Notes: generated by a model not told the origin, from the sequence alone. A stretch of DNA of 64,000 nucleotides from Lysobacter defluvii IMMIB APB-9 = DSM 18482 (GCF_000423325.1 NZ_AUHT01000007.1:237253-301252), one strand, 5' to 3'; shown: positions 48,001 to 56,995, counted from the stretch's first letter. Made by a program: numbers and translations.

Positions 48001-48114
48001 CGCAGGCACGCTGATCATGCTCAGTGCGGCGGCAAGGGCGAGGTAGAGCGGCGCGCGGTGCGGCACGTACTTCGTGGCGGCGACGCGGCGTGACTTCGAC
48101 TTCGAGACGGACAT
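39097..48114 (-). CDS. giant trimeric autotransporter adhesin (YadA/Hep_Hag family, type Vc)
   Basis: A 3005-aa surface adhesin. The N-terminus ([20 protein letters not shown] then [18 protein letters not shown]) is an extended signal. The passenger is almost entirely YadA-head repeats of the form SVAVGxxAxAxGxxSTAxG, interrupted about ten times by neck/HIM segments such as [19 protein letters not shown]; most of these recur every 1.0 kb. Residues 2686-2731 are collagen-like Gly-X-Y triplets (about seven GPT, three GPQ, then mixed). The C-terminus is a coiled-coil stalk and the four-strand YadA anchor ([20 protein letters not shown] to VGAGVGFGW). AGGGGAG precedes the ATG. An S8 protease gene follows by 46 bp. 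Confidence 0.96.
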   Translation of the reverse strand: MSVSKSKSRRVAATKYVPHRAPLYLALAAALSMISVPAVAADDCETTTSGGLACGEGAEASGSMATAVGPHSRATGALSTAVGVRSEATGARSTAVGNGSWALGIESVAVGDGASALAAGSVALGSDSIAERANTISVGSEGAERQITNVAAGTEATDAVNVAQLEEVAEVAEETAQYFQANGEGSASATGTNAVAAGQGADAAGTGAVAMGSNSSAAGYSSAAMGMSASADGSYATAVGGFANASAFNSTAVGNFADASGSSSTALGGDSEASGSESVAVGSGALATGTNSVALGGSLFGFWPAEASGDYATAIGGGAWADGFNSTALGNNAAAIGDDSVALGADSVATRDNSVAVGGRQITDVAAGTEGTDAVNLDQLNEVAEVAENTDRYFKATGDGEAFVDGDEAVASGSNAYATDYGSAYGSAAAANGFGSSAFGSGAMAWGVYSNASGYGSVADGDSSTAVGGWLYYEDPVTGEVLLDATTTAGEVGASAFGAGAQAMGAFSLASGAGAVANGLQSTSVGYSSQVDSDYATAMGAFSSVTGTYGTAIGYGSDASGDYGLAVGGIADYGDLLIGFPGLILQTTEASGVASTALGNGAIASGLGATATGTLAEASGVQASALGTLATADSDGASALGSGSYAAAVDSTAVGFLAYADAENSVALGADSYTDRANTVSVGDVGNERQVTNVAAGTEATDAVNLAQLEEATEHTGYFKATGDGEALVDGEDATAAGSDALAAGDYATALGAGSSAFGTGASAVGSGAMAMADFATASGFNATASGVNSSAFGASADAQGIASTAVGGQGEAFDEFGWPVTDEDGNPVMVGATAGDYGTAVGAGAQATGTYAASLGYGARALGAFTLAAGNKAQALGDYSVSLGDNSRANGEQSTATGSYAWATQYGSTAFGSFAWATGEEATALGIDSFATGRRSVSIGSGSWSPGVSSIGIGRGAFGYANYSIALGHQALGNDIHAIAVGTNSLANAESAIAIGAGATVEAGALNSVALGAGSVADREMSVSVGSAGGERQITNVAAGTEGTDAVNLDQLNAVAEVAENTGRYFKATGDSEALVEGEDATAAGSGANAGADYATAIGAGSSAWAVGASAFGAGAFAEGEYALATGYGSTATGDNSVASGSNAQATGDSSVAVGGELYIVDELTGEVILDGGPTQANEMGAVALGAGAQANGAFSTATGTAAMADGLQGTANGYSSSASGDAGAAFGGFSDASGFGASALGYGAAASADGSTAVGFASTASGESAVAVGEGALATGYNSVAVGGSSFFGLLPTEATGDYATAVGAAAWVPGYNSTAVGSWSTASGDNALALGADASASADGSVALGQGSVADRENTVAVGDRQITDVAAGTEGTDAVNLDQLNAVAEVAENTDRYFKATGESEAFVLGEDVVAAGSNAFADGDFTTALGSTSAAVGLGASAFGSGASAFGVFATASGFNATAEADSSTAIGGSLYYEDPVTGEVIFEQTTMASDFGASALGAGAQASGFLSTAVGAAAVAEGSQSIGSGYSSSATGDYSSAYGGFSSAGGYQSTAIGYGADAGSDYATAVGVAALASGAGSVAVGEYSEASGAESVAVGGTGFGLFSTEATGDGASALGAGAWASGDESTAVGWMSSADGDGSTTLGAASWAAEADSTALGYGAYAAAENSVALGAGSVADRANSVSVGEVGGERQITNVAAGTEGTDAVNLDQLNAVAEVAENTDRYFKASGEGEAAVEGEDATAAGSDAFAGADMATAMGAGSTAWGVGASAFGAGAFAEGEYALATGYGSTATGDNSVASGSNAQAMGDSSVAVGGELYIVDELTGEVILEGGPTQANEMGAVALGSGAQGNGAFSLANGTGAIADGTQASAVGYSSYAGADGASAFGSFSESNGFLSSALGYGAVASGDYDTAVGAAATASGGGSTAVGEYSEATGAESTAVGGTTFFGLISTRASGEGSAAFGNGAWATGVFSTSIGHNSYASGGYSVALGANSFAPAANSVALGADSYADRDNTVSVGDAGMERQITNVAAGTEGTDAVNLDQLEAVAEVAENTDRYFKATGDGEAFVTGEDAVAAGSDAMAEGDFGTAVGSASSAIGTGASAFGSGAMAAGEYATASGFNASAIGDNSVASGSGATATGDSSVAVGGELYIVDEATGEVILEGGPTQANEMGAVALGAGAQANGAFSTATGTAAVADGVQATTNGYSSIASGDGSASFGSFAESTGFLSTAIGYGAFAGDDYATAVGSAATASGFNSTSLGSYSTASGSDSTAVGADSIASGTNSVAVGGTLFGFLPTEASGAYSTAVGGGAWSAGLNSTALGNAAMAVADNSVALGADSLAERENSVSVGDVGNERQITNVAAGTEATDAVNLAQLEAVADVAGQTSRFFQASGEGSATVTGEESLAAGSGALAEGDYATAVGSASIAMNEYATASGAESEATGLYATATGAAAIASGDGAVATGALAEAAGEESTASGFYAAATGDLSTAVGAESTASGITSVALGYAADASGLFSTALGSMSTANGRNSTAVGNSARGAGLDTTAVGGDSLAVGAGATAIGQGAVAVSADSVAIGRDSIADREDSVSVGYEGAERQITNVAAGTMVTDAVNMGQMGAMAAALGGGAGFNGGVFTAPSYMIQGTGYGDVGSAFAAVDMRLSQLQGSIDNIQVVPGPTGPTGPTGPTGPTGPTGPTGPQGPQGPQGPVGSTGPVGPQGEPGRALVRGSGEGLSTGNNAHALEDGDIAIGNNATVNAANSTALGTDSYVAAEASNAVAIGANTSVESTGGTALGQGAAVTAEGAVALGQGSVADEANTVSVGSADNQRRVTNVAAGTAATDAANVGQVQSGDAATLTSAQAYADAGATRTLNSANAYTDTTAAQTLSSANAYTDQRFTVLNDDFNTLRAQVDHRFYEVDKRFDQMGAMSAAMLNMATSAAGVRTQNRIGVGVGYQGGESALSVGYQRAISDRATMTIGGAFSGDDTSVGAGVGFGW
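39922..40059 (-). repeat. collagen-like coding repeat within the adhesin
   Basis: Fifteen Gly-X-Y triplets encoded by near-identical 9-nt units (plus-strand GGACCCGTC repeated about seven times, then GGACCCTGC three times). This low-complexity tract is prone to slippage in multiples of 9 nt without frame loss. Confidence 0.9.
40920..47680 (-). repeat. about 1-kb head/neck modules of the adhesin
   Basis: Neck/HIM-coding segments recur at about 40975, 41975, 42980, 43980, 44970, 46005, 46990 and 47635, with strongly similar sequence in the flanking head repeats (for example the segment coding [20 protein letters not shown] recurs at about 41620, 42630 and 44620). Spacing is close to 1.0 kb except for the most N-terminal one. 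Confidence 0.85.
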
Positions 48115-48447
48115 GCGTGGTCTCCCCTGTAGCTTCCAAAAAGGGCGCGGCAGAGCCGCGGTTCCAGGACGTCGTGCAGGCGCGGTTCAGCCACGCCGCA
48201 TGGGGGAAGCGATAGCACAGAAGGTGACCAGAAGTGCAACAGGCAGTGACGCTGCGCGCCAAAAAAGGACGCTGTCGGGCTTGTAAGCGCTTGAAAAGCA
48301 AAGGCAATTCCGAACAGAAGGTGATGCCAATCACACTCTGACGCACCGCGCCAATAAGCGCCTTTTGCGTTCCTTTTGCGCGCAGCCAGCCCGCGGACCC
48401 GAGTGGAAACGCGGGTTTACCGACGGTTCACCGCAGTCAACGGGATG
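48115..48447. other. 333-bp promoter region of the giant adhesin
   Basis: Non-coding gap between rep (ends 48448) and the adhesin start, clearly richer in A/T than neighbouring genes (for example around 48230-48310). It contains a CRP/Clp-like palindrome at 48320-48335. No gene is supported. Confidence 0.7.
48320..48335 (-). promoter_or_regulatory. CRP/Clp-like binding site upstream of adhesin
   Basis: On the minus strand it reads TGTGATTGGCATCACC, matching the CRP consensus TGTGA-N6-TCACA at 9 of 10 positions. Xanthomonad Clp recognises the same sequence. It lies about 210 bp before the adhesin ATG. Confidence 0.6.
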
Positions 48448-50427
48448 TCAGGCGTCCAGCAGCGCCTTAATCGCTGCGAGCCCGGCGCTGGCCCGCTCCT
48501 TCTTTCGCTCCGCGTCGGCCGCCGGATCGGCGCCATCGCGCTGGATCTCGGCGGCGGGGAGTTCGTCGAAGAACCGGCTGGGCTTGAGCCGCAGCACCTC
48601 GCCCCACTTCTGCGCCCGCATCGAGTACGACAGCCACAGCCGCTCCTTGGCGCGGGTGATCCCGACGTACAGCAGCCGGCGCTCCTCGTCGATGCGGCCT
48701 TCCTCGATGCTGGCCTCGTGCGGCAGCGTGCCGTCCTCGACGCCGACGATGAAGACGTAGCGGAACTCCAGGCCCTTCGCGGCGTGCAGGCTCATCAGCC
48801 GGACCTGGTTGCCGGCCTCGCCCTTGTCCGCGTGCGAGAGCAGCGCGAGTTGGGCCGCAAGTTCGCCGGGGCCCGCTCCCTTGCCGCCGTCGAACCACTC
48901 GGCCAGCTCCTCCAGGTTCTGGCGGCGGCGCTGGAACGAGGCCTCGTCGCGGCACTGGGCGCGAATCGCCTGCAGCAACCCGGAGCGGTGGGCGAGCTCG
49001 CGCACCAGGTCCGACGGCGGCAAACGCTGCGCGTCGGCACGCAGGCCGCGTACGATGCCGGCGAAGGCATCGAGCGAGTTGGCGGCCCGCGGCGGCAGCT
49101 GCTTGAGCGCGCCGACGGACTCGATCGCCCGCGCCATCGGCATGTTGGCGTTGCGCGCCAGCTCGGCCAGCCGCGCGAGCGTCGTCGCGCCGACCTCCCG
49201 CTTGGGACTGATGACCGCGCGCAGGAAGGCCGCGTCGTCGTCCGGATTGGCCACCAGCCGCAGCCAGGCCAGCGCGTCCTTGACCTCGCCGCGGTCCAGG
49301 AACGCGGTGCCGCCGGTCAGGTGGTAGGGGATGCGCAGCAGCTGCAGCGCCTTCTCCAGCGCGCGCGACTGGAAATTGCCGCGGAACAGGATGCAGAAAT
49401 CGCTCCACGGCGCCTGCCGCGCGTTGGCGATGAACTCGATCTCCGCGGCGAGCTTCTCGGCCTCGTGGGCGGCGTCGCGGCACTCCCAGACGCGGATGCG
49501 CTCGCCGTCGGCCTGGTCGGACCACAGGGTCTTGGGATGCTCGTGCGGGTTGTTGGCGATCAGGGCATTGGCCGCGCGCAACACGCGGTTGGAGCAGCGG
49601 TAGTTCTGCTCCAGCTTGACCACCCGCAGCGAGGGGTAATCGCGGCCGAGTTCGAGTAGGTTGTCCGGATTGGCACCGCGCCAGGCGTAGATCGACTGGT
49701 CGTCATCGCCCACGCAGGTGAACAGCCCGCGCGGGCCGGCGATCGCCTTCAGCAGGCGGTACTGCGCGTCGTTGGTGTCCTGGCACTCGTCTACGAGCAG
49801 GTAGCCGATGCGCTCGCGCCAGGCGAGCGCGCACTCGGGATCGGACTCCAGCAGCTGCACCGGCAGGCGGATCAGGTCGTCGAAATCGACCGCGTTGAAG
49901 CTGCCAAGCCGCGCCTGGTAGAGCGCGTAGACCGAAGCGGCATCGACTTCGCGTGCGCTGCGCGCCTCGGCCATCGCCTGCTCCGGCGAGAGCCCGGCGT
50001 TCTTGGCCCGGGAAATGAGGTTGCGGACGTCGTCGACCGCATCCGGCTTGGCGCCGGAGCCGACCAGGTCCTTGATCTGCGCGGCGGAGTCGTCGGCATC
50101 GAAGATCGAGAAGCCTCGGCGCAGCCCGAGCTTGGCGTGCTCGATCTGCAGGAACTTCAGTCCCAGCGCGTGGAAGGTGCAGACCGTCAGCCCCTCGGCC
50201 GCATCGCCCCGGATGCGCTTGGCCACGCGCTCGCGCATCTCCTTCGCCGACTTGTTGGTGAAGGTGATCGCCGCGATCCTCCGGGCCGGCATGCGCCCGG
50301 AGGAGATCAGGTGGGCGATCTTCTCCACGATCACGCGGGTCTTGCCGCTGCCGGCGCCGGCGAGGACGAGCAGGGGTCCGTCCACGTGCAGGACGGCTTC
50401 GCGTTGCTGGGGATTGAGACCGTGCAT
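48448..50427 (-). CDS. rep: ATP-dependent DNA helicase Rep (UvrD/SF1A family)
   Basis: A 659-aa 3'-5' helicase that helps replication forks past obstacles. Motifs in order: LNPQQREAV (Q motif), LVLAGAGSGKTRVI (Walker A), AITFTNKSAKEMRERV (Ia), LLVDECQDTNDAQY (II), FTCVGDDDQSIYAWRGA (III), VVKLEQNYRCS (IV), VRLMSLHAAKGLEFRYVFI (V) and YVGITRAKERLWLSY (VI). The start MHGLNPQQREAV at 50427 matches Rep proteins; the open frame continues upstream but is non-conserved. Confidence 0.96.
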   Translation of the reverse strand: MHGLNPQQREAVLHVDGPLLVLAGAGSGKTRVIVEKIAHLISSGRMPARRIAAITFTNKSAKEMRERVAKRIRGDAAEGLTVCTFHALGLKFLQIEHAKLGLRRGFSIFDADDSAAQIKDLVGSGAKPDAVDDVRNLISRAKNAGLSPEQAMAEARSAREVDAASVYALYQARLGSFNAVDFDDLIRLPVQLLESDPECALAWRERIGYLLVDECQDTNDAQYRLLKAIAGPRGLFTCVGDDDQSIYAWRGANPDNLLELGRDYPSLRVVKLEQNYRCSNRVLRAANALIANNPHEHPKTLWSDQADGERIRVWECRDAAHEAEKLAAEIEFIANARQAPWSDFCILFRGNFQSRALEKALQLLRIPYHLTGGTAFLDRGEVKDALAWLRLVANPDDDAAFLRAVISPKREVGATTLARLAELARNANMPMARAIESVGALKQLPPRAANSLDAFAGIVRGLRADAQRLPPSDLVRELAHRSGLLQAIRAQCRDEASFQRRRQNLEELAEWFDGGKGAGPGELAAQLALLSHADKGEAGNQVRLMSLHAAKGLEFRYVFIVGVEDGTLPHEASIEEGRIDEERRLLYVGITRAKERLWLSYSMRAQKWGEVLRLKPSRFFDELPAAEIQRDGADPAADAERKKERASAGLAAIKALLDA

Positions 50428-50576
50428 GGACCCGGAAGCGCTCGGCGTCCGCTGCAGCGAGCGGCGGCGGAGGAAGCCGGACATTCTATATCGGCGGGTA
50501 ACCGGAGCGGCCATGCCGCGAGGCGCAGCCGTCCCGCGCATCCGCCCCAGTGGACGACGCGCCGTAAACTGGCGCG

Positions 50577-51197
50577 ATGGCCAAGCTCTACTTCTACTAC
50601 TCGGCGATGAATGCCGGGAAGACCACGACGCTGCTGCAGTCGGCCCACAACTACCGCGAACGCGGCATGCGGGTGGCGATCCTGGCGCCGCGGCTGGACG
50701 ACCGCGCCGGCTCCGGCACGGTGGCGTCGCGGATCGGGCTGAGCGCGGAGGCAACAGGCTTCGGCCCGGGCGACGACCTGCAGGCGGCCGTGGCCGCCGA
50801 CGTCGCGGCCCACGGCGCCCTGCACTGCGTGCTGGTCGACGAGGCGCAGTTCCTGTCCCGCGCCCAGGTCTGGCAGTTGTCCGAGGTCGTCGATGCCTTC
50901 CATGTCCCGGTGCTGTGCTACGGCCTGCGGACCGATTTCCGGGGCGAGCTCTTCGAGGGCAGCCAGTACCTGCTGGCCTGGGCCGACGAGATCAGCGAGA
51001 TCAAGACCATCTGCCACAGCGGCAGCAAGGCGACCATGACCGTGCGCGTGGACGGGCAGGGGCGGGCGGTGCGCGACGGGCCCCAGGTCGAGATCGGCGG
51101 CAACGAGCGCTACGTTTCGGTCTCGCGCGCCGAGTACAAGCGCGTGGTCCGCGGCGAAGGCTCGATCGAGCCCCTGCAGCCGCCGTTGCCACTGTAG
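50577..51197 (+). CDS. tdk: thymidine kinase (type II), zinc ligands mostly absent
   Basis: Phosphorylates thymidine in the salvage pathway; 206 aa. P-loop [20 protein letters not shown], catalytic [30 protein letters not shown] and the thymidine lasso region [14 protein letters not shown] are present. In E. coli-type enzymes a structural zinc is held by CHC and CxxH motifs. Here only Cys146 remains: the second Cys is Ser148, the third is Ser183 and the His is Glu186. The fold is otherwise full length. Its stop lies 4 bp from the convergent kinase gene. Confidence 0.95.
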   Translation: MAKLYFYYSAMNAGKTTTLLQSAHNYRERGMRVAILAPRLDDRAGSGTVASRIGLSAEATGFGPGDDLQAAVAADVAAHGALHCVLVDEAQFLSRAQVWQLSEVVDAFHVPVLCYGLRTDFRGELFEGSQYLLAWADEISEIKTICHSGSKATMTVRVDGQGRAVRDGPQVEIGGNERYVSVSRAEYKRVVRGEGSIEPLQPPLPL

Positions 51198-51201
51198 CCG
51201 C

Positions 51202-53244
51202 TCATTCCCGGGGCCCGCCGGTGACGAGCGTGCGGGCGTCCTCCCCTCCGCGCACCCGCGCCAGCTCGCGGTCGATGTACGCCTGCACCGGGTGGTCCGG
51301 CGCGCCCCCGTCGTGCAGCCGCTTGCGGGCGGCGCGCAGCTCCATCAGCGCGGTACCGGGGCGGCCGGCATCGGTGTGCAGGGCCGCCAGGTCCACCAGG
51401 CTCTCCACCTCGTCGGCAACCGTGCCACCGGGCTTGCGCCGCAACGCCAGCGCGCGCTCGTAGTTGACCCGCGCCTGTTGCAGCTCCCCCGCGAGGCGGT
51501 GGCAGTGCCCCATCTGGGCGTGGAAGCCGGCGACCTGCGCCGGCAACCGCGCCTGCTCGCGGCCGGCAAGCGCCTCGTGCACGCGCATGGTCGCCAGGCA
51601 ACCCTCGCCGTCACCACGCATCGCCAGCAGGCGCCCCTGCAGCAGGCTTGACTGCAGCGCCAGGCCGGCCGGCACGTCCTCCATGCTGCGCAGCAGCCTC
51701 TGCTGCCGGGCCAGCACCGCGGCCGCTTCCGCCGGTTCCTCGCGCGCCAGGCGTACCCGCGCCACCACGGCCAGCACCTCGGCGCTTGGCAACGGCTGGT
51801 CGGCGAGCTGGCGCTCCGCGCGCTCGACGGTCCGGTCGAGCAGCTCGTCCAGCCCGACCCGGGCATCCCCACGGTCGCCCAGGCTCTCCAGCACGCCGAC
51901 CATGAAGGCCTGCATCACCTGCGCACGCACGATCTCGCGGGAGGACTGGCCCGCCTGCCAGGCAACCAGCCCCAGCGCCACCAGCACCACCAGGGACACC
52001 AGCGAGCCGGTCGCCAGCGGCCAGCGGTGGCGCGTCACGAACTTCCCGAAGCGGTAGCCGAGCCGCGGCGGGCGCGCATGCACGGGGCGTCCCCCGACAT
52101 GGCGATGCAGGTCCTGCGCCAGTGCCTCGACCGAGGCATACCGGTCCGCGGGATCCTTCGCCAGCGCCTTGGACACGATGTTGTCCAGGTCGCCGGAGAG
52201 CCGGCGCGCATAGCGACGGCGCGCGCCCTCGTCTTCCCCGAGCCACCTCCCTCCCGCCCCCGAGGACACCGCGACCGAGGGCCGGATCGGCTCGTGCAGC
52301 AGGATCGCCTCCTCCAGCGCCGCGTCGGTGTTGCGCGCGGGCCGGTACGGACGCACGCCGGTCAGCAGTTCGTGGAGCACCACGCCCAGCGAGTACACGT
52401 CGGTCATCGCGCTCACCGGCTCGCCGCGCAACTGCTCGGGGGCCGCGTAGTGGAGGGTGAAGGCACGGCTGCCGGTGCGGGTCCGGTCGGGCGCGGGATC
52501 CCGGTCGAGCAGCTTGGCGATGCCGAAATCCAGCAGGCGGACCTCGCCGGCCGGGGTCACCAGGATGTTGGATGGCTTCAGGTCGCGGTGGACGACCAGG
52601 TTGGCATGCGCGTGGCTGACCGCGTCGCAGACCTGGAAGAACATGGCCAGCCGCTCGTCCAGGCTGGTGCCGTGCTCGCGGCAGTAGTCGGTGATCGGGA
52701 TCCCGTCCACCCGCTCCAGCGCCAGGTACGGCAGGCCGCTGTTGCTGATACCCGCGTCGAGCAGCCGCGCGATGTGGGGATGGGCGAGGCGGCCGAGGAT
52801 CTCGCGTTCTCGGGTGAAGCGCAGGCGCAGGTCGCTGTCGGCCAGGCCCGGGCGCAGCAGCTTCAGCGCGACGCGCCGCTGGTAGAGGCCGTCGGCCCGC
52901 GCGGCCAGCCAGACCTGGCCCATCCCCCCCTCGCCCAGCAGGCGTTCCAGACGGTAGGGACCGACCTCGCTGCCCGCGACCACCAGCCCCGAGGGCGGCA
53001 GGACGGGCTCGGCCAGGAACTTCTCCGACTCGTCCTCCAGCGCGAGCAGGCGGCGCAGCTCGCCCGCCAGCGCCGGATCCTCGCGGCCGACCTCCCCCAG
53101 CCGGGCCGTGCGGGCGCCGGGCGAGAGTTCAAGCAGGACGTCGAGTTCGGCCGAGATCCGCGTCCACTGTTCCGGGTCGATCGCCCCCGCGCGCCCACTC
53201 CCGTCGGCCGACCCCGCTCCCCCGCCGGCACGGGTATCGGACAC
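51202..53244 (-). CDS. membrane Ser/Thr protein kinase with C-terminal TPR-like domain
   Basis: A 680-aa Hanks-type kinase. Kinase domain about residues 97-380: LLGEGGMGQVWLA (Gly loop), VALKLL (Lys128), HRDLKPSN (Asp221), DFG (239-241) and APEQLRGEPVSAMTDVYSLG. One transmembrane helix (WPLATGSLVSLVVLVALGLVAW) follows near residue 410, then a helical periplasmic TPR-like region. It starts with GTG at 53244, 2 bp after the stop of the ECF sigma gene, with GGAGAAG upstream. This tight coupling suggests that the kinase controls the sigma factor; no anti-sigma gene is present. Confidence 0.94.
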   Translation of the reverse strand: MSDTRAGGGAGSADGSGRAGAIDPEQWTRISAELDVLLELSPGARTARLGEVGREDPALAGELRRLLALEDESEKFLAEPVLPPSGLVVAGSEVGPYRLERLLGEGGMGQVWLAARADGLYQRRVALKLLRPGLADSDLRLRFTREREILGRLAHPHIARLLDAGISNSGLPYLALERVDGIPITDYCREHGTSLDERLAMFFQVCDAVSHAHANLVVHRDLKPSNILVTPAGEVRLLDFGIAKLLDRDPAPDRTRTGSRAFTLHYAAPEQLRGEPVSAMTDVYSLGVVLHELLTGVRPYRPARNTDAALEEAILLHEPIRPSVAVSSGAGGRWLGEDEGARRRYARRLSGDLDNIVSKALAKDPADRYASVEALAQDLHRHVGGRPVHARPPRLGYRFGKFVTRHRWPLATGSLVSLVVLVALGLVAWQAGQSSREIVRAQVMQAFMVGVLESLGDRGDARVGLDELLDRTVERAERQLADQPLPSAEVLAVVARVRLAREEPAEAAAVLARQQRLLRSMEDVPAGLALQSSLLQGRLLAMRGDGEGCLATMRVHEALAGREQARLPAQVAGFHAQMGHCHRLAGELQQARVNYERALALRRKPGGTVADEVESLVDLAALHTDAGRPGTALMELRAARKRLHDGGAPDHPVQAYIDRELARVRGGEDARTLVTGGPRE

Positions 53245-53246
53245 CT

Positions 53247-53834
53247 TCAGTCTTCTCCGGCGGCGGGATGCGGATTCTCCCGCAGTGCCGCCATCAGGAA
53301 CATCCGCGCCTTCTGCCAGTCCCGCCGGATGCTGCGTTCGGAGCGCTCCATCAGGTTGGCGATTTCCTGCTCGGCCAGCCCGCCGAAGTAGCGCAGCTCG
53401 ACCACCCGGGCGAGCTTGCCGTCGACGCGGGCCAGCTGGTCCAGGGCCACGTCCAGCGCGAGCATGTCGTCGTCCAGGCGCAGTCCGCCCTCCAGGTCCT
53501 CGGGCAGGTCGGTGACCCGGTGCAGGTCGCCGCCGCGCTTGCGCGCCATCCGCTGGCGCGCGTAGTCGACCACCACCGAGCGCATGGCGGAGGCGGCGTA
53601 GGCGAAGAAGTGGGCGCGATCGTCGAAGCGTGCACCGCTGCGCCCCGCCAGCTTCAGGTAGGCCTCGTGCACCAGGGCGGTCGCGTCCAGGGTCTGGCCG
53701 TACTGGCCGGCCAGTTGCCGCCGCGCCATCCCGTGGAGCTCGCGGTACAGCGTGGCGAGCACCCGGTCCAGCGCGCCCCGGTCGCCGCCCCGCGCTGCGT
53801 CCAGCAACCGCGTGATATCGGCGTCGTCAGCCAT
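53247..53834 (-). CDS. ECF-family RNA polymerase sigma factor (kinase-associated type)
   Basis: A 195-aa ECF sigma factor. Region 2 reads ELHGMARRQLAGQYGQTLDA, ALVHEAYLKLAG and HFFAYAASAMRSVVVDYARQ. Region 4 reads VVELRYFGGLAEQEIANLME and RSERSIRRDWQKARMFL. The HEAYLKL and VDYARQRMARKRGG signatures are typical of the ECF group (TIGR02999-like) often encoded next to Ser/Thr kinases. The kinase gene follows after 2 bp. Target promoters are unknown. Confidence 0.93.
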   Translation of the reverse strand: MADDADITRLLDAARGGDRGALDRVLATLYRELHGMARRQLAGQYGQTLDATALVHEAYLKLAGRSGARFDDRAHFFAYAASAMRSVVVDYARQRMARKRGGDLHRVTDLPEDLEGGLRLDDDMLALDVALDQLARVDGKLARVVELRYFGGLAEQEIANLMERSERSIRRDWQKARMFLMAALRENPHPAAGED

Positions 53835-53874
53835 CTTCGTTCCATGGAGGCGGATCGACCCGGACTATACGCTC

Positions 53875-54687
53875 CTAGCGCTGGCAGCGTCCGCACCAGA
53901 CGCTGGCGCGCTGGCCGATACGGGCCTCGCGCAGGCGGGCCCCGCAGCGCGGGCAGGGCGCGCCGCCACGCCCGTACACCGACAGCTCCTGGACGAAGTA
54001 CCCGGCGCTGCCGTCGGGGCTGATGAAGTCGCGCAGCGTGGTCCCGCCGCGCTCGATCGCCGCGCCCAGCACCGCCCGGACCGCATCGGCCAGCCGCCGG
54101 TACCGCTCGCGCGAAACCGAGCCTGCGGGCCGCAGCGGCGAAATGCCCGAAGCGAACAGCGCCTCGGCCGCATAGATGTTGCCGACCCCGACCACCACCG
54201 CCTGGTCCATCAGGAAGGTCTTCACCGGGGCCCGCCGGCCCCGGCTGAGCCGGTACAGCCAGTCCCCATCGAAGTCCGGGCCCAATGGCTCCGGTCCCAG
54301 CGCCTGCAACAACGGGTGCACCTCGCCCGGCGGCTGCCAGAGCAGGCAGCCGAACCGGCGCGGATCGTTGAAACGCAGCACGTGGCCGCCGTCCAGCAGG
54401 AGGTCGACGTGGTCGTGGGGCCGCGGCGGCGTGCCTGCGGGCAGGACGCGCAGGCTGCCGGACATGCCCAGATGCAGCAGGGCGCTGCCGGCCGCGGTGT
54501 CCAGCAACAGGTACTTCGCGCGCCGCCGCACCCCTGCGATCCGCTCGCCTGGGAGGAGGGACTCCACCTCGCCTGCGATCGGCCAGCGCAGGTCCGGACG
54601 ACGCAGCGTCACCGCCTCCACCTCGCGGCCGGACAGGTGCGGCTCGAGACCGGCGCGGGTGGTCTCGACTTCGGGCAATTCGGGCAT
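53875..54687 (-). CDS. mutM: formamidopyrimidine-DNA glycosylase
   Basis: Removes 8-oxoguanine; 270 aa. Catalytic Pro-Glu at the N-terminus ([18 protein letters not shown]), Lys in RRRAKYLLL, the helix-two-turn-helix ([19 protein letters not shown]) and the C-terminal zinc finger CPRCG...CGRC are intact. It is divergent from the desaturase gene (126 bp). Confidence 0.97.
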   Translation of the reverse strand: MPELPEVETTRAGLEPHLSGREVEAVTLRRPDLRWPIAGEVESLLPGERIAGVRRRAKYLLLDTAAGSALLHLGMSGSLRVLPAGTPPRPHDHVDLLLDGGHVLRFNDPRRFGCLLWQPPGEVHPLLQALGPEPLGPDFDGDWLYRLSRGRRAPVKTFLMDQAVVVGVGNIYAAEALFASGISPLRPAGSVSRERYRRLADAVRAVLGAAIERGGTTLRDFISPDGSAGYFVQELSVYGRGGAPCPRCGARLREARIGQRASVWCGRCQR

Positions 54688-54813
54688 GGCGCCCAGTCTA
54701 CGGGCGCACCCGTGCAAGCAACTGAACGACTTCCCGGCCGTCACCGTCCCTGCGTCGCGGGGGTGGCATCATGCGGGCCTGACCCGATTTCTTCCCGAGA
54801 GCCACGCGTCCCG

Positions 54814-55998
54814 ATGCCCGCTTCCCTGCTCGACTTCCTTTCCGGTGGCCTGCTCCAGGCCGGCTTCGGCTGGCTGGCGCTGTACTTCCTGGTCGCCACC
54901 CAGCTGACGATCTTCTCCGTGACCCTGTACCTGCACCGGTCGATGACGCACCGCGGGGTCGACTTCCACCCGGTGCTGAACCACTTCTTCCGGTTCTGGC
55001 TGTGGCTGACCACCTCGATGATCACCCGCGAGTGGGTGGCCATCCATCGCAAGCACCACGCCACCTGCGAGACCGAGGAAGACCCGCACAGCCCGCAGAC
55101 CAAGGGGATCAAGACCGTGTTCTGGCGCGGCGTGGAGTTGTACCGCGAGGCGCGCGCCGACCGGGAGTCGATCGGGAAGTACGGGAAGGGCTGCCCGGAC
55201 GACGCCATCGAGCGCCACCTGTACACCCCGCACGCGACCATGGGCCCGGTCCTGCTGCTGGTGCTGAGCTTCACCCTGTTCGGCTTTGCCGGCGTGGCGA
55301 TGTGGGCGCTGCAGATGGCCTGGATCCCGTTCTGGGCGGCGGGCGTGGTCAACGGCCTTGGGCACTGGTGGGGCTACCGCAACTTCGAGACCACCGACAA
55401 GGCCACCAACCTGACCCCGTGGGCGTTCTGGATCGGCGGCGAGGAGCTGCACAACAACCACCATGCCTTCCCGAGCTCGGCGCGGTTCTCGATGCGCCGC
55501 TTCGAGTTCGACATCGGCTGGACCGCCATCCGCGCCCTGCAGACCGTGCGCCTGGCCAAGGTGCTGCGCGTGGCGCCGACGCTGGACGTGCGCCCGAACA
55601 TCGCCATGCCGGACCGCGAAACCCTGCGGGCGCTGCTGGCGGTGCGTTTCCAGGCGATGACCGACTACTACCGGCGTGTCACCCTCCCGACCCTGCGCGA
55701 GTCCGAGGAGCGGCTGCCGCGCAAGCTGCGCCGCGGCCTGGCCGACGGCGGCCGCTGGCTGGACGCCGACAAGCGCGCGCGCCTGCAGGCCTGGCTGGAC
55801 GAGCGCCCGCAGATGGCGACGCTCGCGGCCTACCGCCAGCGCCTGCAGCAGGTGCTGGACGAGCGCTCCCACGACGCACACGAGACCCTCGCCCGGCTGC
55901 ACGCCTGGTGCGAGGAGGCCGAGCAGAGCGGGATCAAGGCCCTGCAGCAGTTCTCGGCGCGGCTGAAGGGCTACACCCTGGTCCAGGCCGCCCACTGA
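54814..55998 (+). CDS. membrane fatty-acid desaturase (delta-9, DesA type)
   Basis: A 394-aa integral-membrane di-iron desaturase acting on phospholipid acyl chains or acyl-CoA. Histidine boxes are HRSMTH (41-46), HRKHH (78-82) and HNNHH (213-217), among four hydrophobic helices. The C-terminal 130 residues form a charged helical extension (LDERPQMATLAAYRQRLQQV to IKALQQFSARLKGY) that is normal for the proteobacterial DesA group. The EF-hand gene begins 8 bp after the stop. Confidence 0.93.
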   Translation: MPASLLDFLSGGLLQAGFGWLALYFLVATQLTIFSVTLYLHRSMTHRGVDFHPVLNHFFRFWLWLTTSMITREWVAIHRKHHATCETEEDPHSPQTKGIKTVFWRGVELYREARADRESIGKYGKGCPDDAIERHLYTPHATMGPVLLLVLSFTLFGFAGVAMWALQMAWIPFWAAGVVNGLGHWWGYRNFETTDKATNLTPWAFWIGGEELHNNHHAFPSSARFSMRRFEFDIGWTAIRALQTVRLAKVLRVAPTLDVRPNIAMPDRETLRALLAVRFQAMTDYYRRVTLPTLRESEERLPRKLRRGLADGGRWLDADKRARLQAWLDERPQMATLAAYRQRLQQVLDERSHDAHETLARLHAWCEEAEQSGIKALQQFSARLKGYTLVQAAH

Positions 55999-56005
55999 GG
56001 GCTCC

Positions 56006-56389
56006 GTGACCCACTTTCGCGCGCCGGTGACCCCGGCCCGGGCGACCGCGTCCAGCCTGGCCGCGGTCGGGCTGGCGCTTGCACTGTCCTTCCCGGGGCC
56101 AGCGAGCGCACAGGTCCGCGCCAGCGGCGACTACCTGGCGCGGATGGACACCGATGGCGACGGCCGGGTTTCGCTGGCCGAATACCAGGAGTGGATGGGA
56201 TACGCCTTCGACCGCATGGATGCGGACGGCGACGGCGTGCTGAGCGCGGGCGAACTGCCCGGCGGCCGTGGGGCCCCTGTCAACAGGGCACGGCACCGGG
56301 CCACGCTGGAGGCGGGCTTCCGCCGTCAGGACCGCAACGGCGACGGCTACCTCGACGCCGCCGAACTGGCGTCCCCTCCCGCGGGTTGA
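56006..56389 (+). CDS. secreted EF-hand calcium-binding protein
   Basis: A 127-aa exported protein with signal peptide LAAVGLALALSFPGPASA and three EF-hand loops: DTDGDGRVSLAE, DADGDGVLSAGE and DRNGDGYLDAAE. It starts with GTG at 56006 (GAGGG 5 bp upstream), 8 bp after the desaturase stop, so it is probably co-transcribed. A calcium-sensing or buffering role in the periplasm is inferred from the loops only. Confidence 0.85.
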   Translation: MTHFRAPVTPARATASSLAAVGLALALSFPGPASAQVRASGDYLARMDTDGDGRVSLAEYQEWMGYAFDRMDADGDGVLSAGELPGGRGAPVNRARHRATLEAGFRRQDRNGDGYLDAAELASPPAG

Positions 56390-56416
56390 CCGGGACGGGC
56401 GGTTTGCGGCCCTCCG

Positions 56417-56995
56417 CTATTCCTGGGGCGGGTCGTGGTTCTCCCGGTCCACCACGTAGTCGAGCAGGTCATCGTCCCGTGGCGGACGGTCGTGCAGGAA
56501 CACGCTGATGTCCCCGGTAACTTCCAGGATCGCGTAGCGGACCTGGGACAGCGAACAGGCCCCCTTGAGCCGCAGCTCGGCGTACAGCTCGCGCCGGGTC
56601 GTGCGTTCCTTGCGCAGCGCGTCGTGGTCGACCACCCCGTCGCGCACCAGCACGCGGGGCCGTGACTCCACGTAATCGCGCACCGGCCGCGCCCGCTCGG
56701 CCACGTTCTCCAGGATGATGGTTAGCACGGTGATCCCGATCAGGATCAGCGCCGCGTGGCCGATCGCCACCCCGGGGTACAGCAGCGCGTCGCCGGCCGC
56801 CGAGCCCAGCGCGATCATCAGCATCTGCTGCATCGGACTGAGGTTCTGCTGCCCGCGCTTGCCGAGCAGGCGCATCACCAGCATCAGGATCAGGAACACG
56901 ATCACGCACTTGAGTGCGATCTCGAGGTAGTACGGCACCGGCGTTTCGCCGAGGAACACCCGCTGCCACTCGAACACCTGGAAGTCGGTTTTCAT
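56417..56995 (-). CDS. DUF421/YetF-family membrane protein
   Basis: A 192-aa protein with three N-terminal transmembrane helices (ALKCVIVFLILMLVMRLLGK, LMIALGSAAGDALLYPGVAI, ALILIGITVLTIILENVAER) followed by the DUF421 soluble domain (RPRVLVRDGVVDHDALRKER, ELYAELRLKGACSLSQVRYA, ILEVTGDISVF). The family has been linked to envelope stress, but its activity is unknown. It is divergent from the TerC-like gene. Confidence 0.92.
   Translation of the reverse strand: MKTDFQVFEWQRVFLGETPVPYYLEIALKCVIVFLILMLVMRLLGKRGQQNLSPMQQMLMIALGSAAGDALLYPGVAIGHAALILIGITVLTIILENVAERARPVRDYVESRPRVLVRDGVVDHDALRKERTTRRELYAELRLKGACSLSQVRYAILEVTGDISVFLHDRPPRDDDLLDYVVDRENHDPPQE

Noticed and set aside
55700-55998. Possible fusion of the desaturase to a transposase-like C-terminus
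   Set aside because: The charged helical tail superficially resembles some transposase ends, but the same extension is normal in proteobacterial DesA-type desaturases of about 390 residues.
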